From Dehalococcoidia bacterium (GTDB lineage: Bacteria > Chloroflexota > Dehalococcoidia > GIF9 > AB-539-J10): a DNA stretch of 5,412 nucleotides. The notes below the pieces were generated by a model. That model did not search any database. It worked only from the letters and a program-made list of their open reading frames with translations, and had not been told where the DNA came from. Shown here in pieces: positions 4,971 through 5,412 of the stretch (its first letter is position 1; every line of letters begins with the position of its first letter). A program made the position numbers and the translations under genes. The DNA lies in contig JAUWOB010000078.1 of the NCBI GenBank assembly GCA_030612345.1, positions 1 through 5,412 on the forward strand, in the 5' to 3' direction.

Positions 4971-5412
4971 ATGGAGAGAAGCTTAGTTCTTATCAAGCCT
5001 GATGCCGTACAACGGGGCTTGGCCGGGGTGATCATCTCTCGCCTGGAGCAGAAGGGGCTTAAGATCGTAGCTATGAAGATGCTGCATATCGACAAGGGTC
5101 TGGCCCAACGCCACTATGCCGTCCACAAAGGGAAAGCCTTTTTCGATGATTTGGTAGATTTCATCACCTCCAGCCCGGTCATCGCCATCGTCTTCCAGGG
5201 CAAAAATGCGGTGGAGATAATACGACAGATGATGGGAGATACTGACCCTGCCCAAGCCCGCAGCGGCACCATCAGAGGTGATTTCGGCATTGATATTGGA
5301 CATAACCTAGTACATGGCTCTGATTCACTGGAGAATGCCTCGCATGAAATAGGCCTGTTCTTCTCAGCAGAGGAAATTGCCAGCTATGACCGGGAGCTGG
5401 ACACATGGATCT
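4971..5412 (+). CDS. ndk: Nucleoside diphosphate kinase, last few codons outside the window
   Basis: Ndk moves the gamma phosphate of ATP onto other nucleoside diphosphates through a phosphohistidine, balancing NTP and dNTP pools. 147 codons are visible with no stop before the window end. Bacterial Ndk proteins are often about 140-150 residues, so little is missing. The N-terminus MERSLVLIKPDAVQRG is typical. The active-site His115 lies in NLVHGSDS (112-119). Residues matching the family's nucleotide-binding set are all present: Lys9, Tyr49, Phe57, Arg85, Thr91, Arg102 and Asn112. One departure is Ser98 in ARSGTIRGDF (96-105), where most homologues have Pro before GTIRGD. It starts 17 nt after the fusion gene behind a good SD and is probably co-transcribed with it. 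Confidence 0.96.
   Translation, partial: MERSLVLIKPDAVQRGLAGVIISRLEQKGLKIVAMKMLHIDKGLAQRHYAVHKGKAFFDDLVDFITSSPVIAIVFQGKNAVEIIRQMMGDTDPAQARSGTIRGDFGIDIGHNLVHGSDSLENASHEIGLFFSAEEIASYDRELDTWI

Overview
The window is ordinary chromosomal housekeeping DNA, about half G+C, with two divergently transcribed gene clusters. Every gene but one belongs to a universal or near-universal bacterial family. There is no phage, plasmid, CRISPR, tRNA or rRNA signal. Gene content and short protein variants (a 129-residue SSB, a Cys-containing S18, a compact 46-residue L34) fit an anaerobic Chloroflexota/Dehalococcoidia-like bacterium. That assignment is an inference from general resemblance, not a database result.

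Left arm, minus strand, reading from about 1411 down to 1: rpsF (S6), ssb, rpsR (S18), rpmH (L34) and rnpA (RNase P protein, cut by the window start). Gaps are 1, 18, 3 and 9 nt, so this is a tight operon. It joins the classic S6-SSB-S18 block directly to the L34-RnpA pair, which is usually found beside dnaA; L9 (rplI) is absent. The last four genes all lie in one reading frame, separated only by single stop codons and a few codons.

Centre, 1412-1521: a 110-bp divergent promoter region. The minus-strand promoter is TTGCCA-17 bp-TAAAAT. The plus-strand promoter is an extended -10, TGCTATAAT. In both cases the -10 ends 6-7 nt before the ATG, so both rpsF and thiL mRNAs are predicted to be leaderless. 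Neither gene has a Shine-Dalgarno (SD) sequence, whereas several internal genes do.

Right arm, plus strand: thiL (thiamine-monophosphate kinase) overlaps tsaE (ATPase of the t6A tRNA-modification complex) by 29 nt. After a 154-bp gap holding a degenerate inverted-repeat element come tsaB (t6A complex scaffold), a one-ORF fusion of a hotdog thioesterase with a HAD hydrolase, and ndk (nucleoside diphosphate kinase, cut by the window end). The left arm makes ribosome, replication and RNase P parts. The right arm makes thiamine diphosphate, t6A-modified tRNA and NTPs, plus one uncharacterised two-domain enzyme.

The items most worth a second look are the paired leaderless promoters, the hotdog-HAD fusion, the S18-L34 operon junction with its same-frame gene train, the SSB with an extra residue after its PF tip, and the interleaved inverted repeats between tsaE and tsaB.
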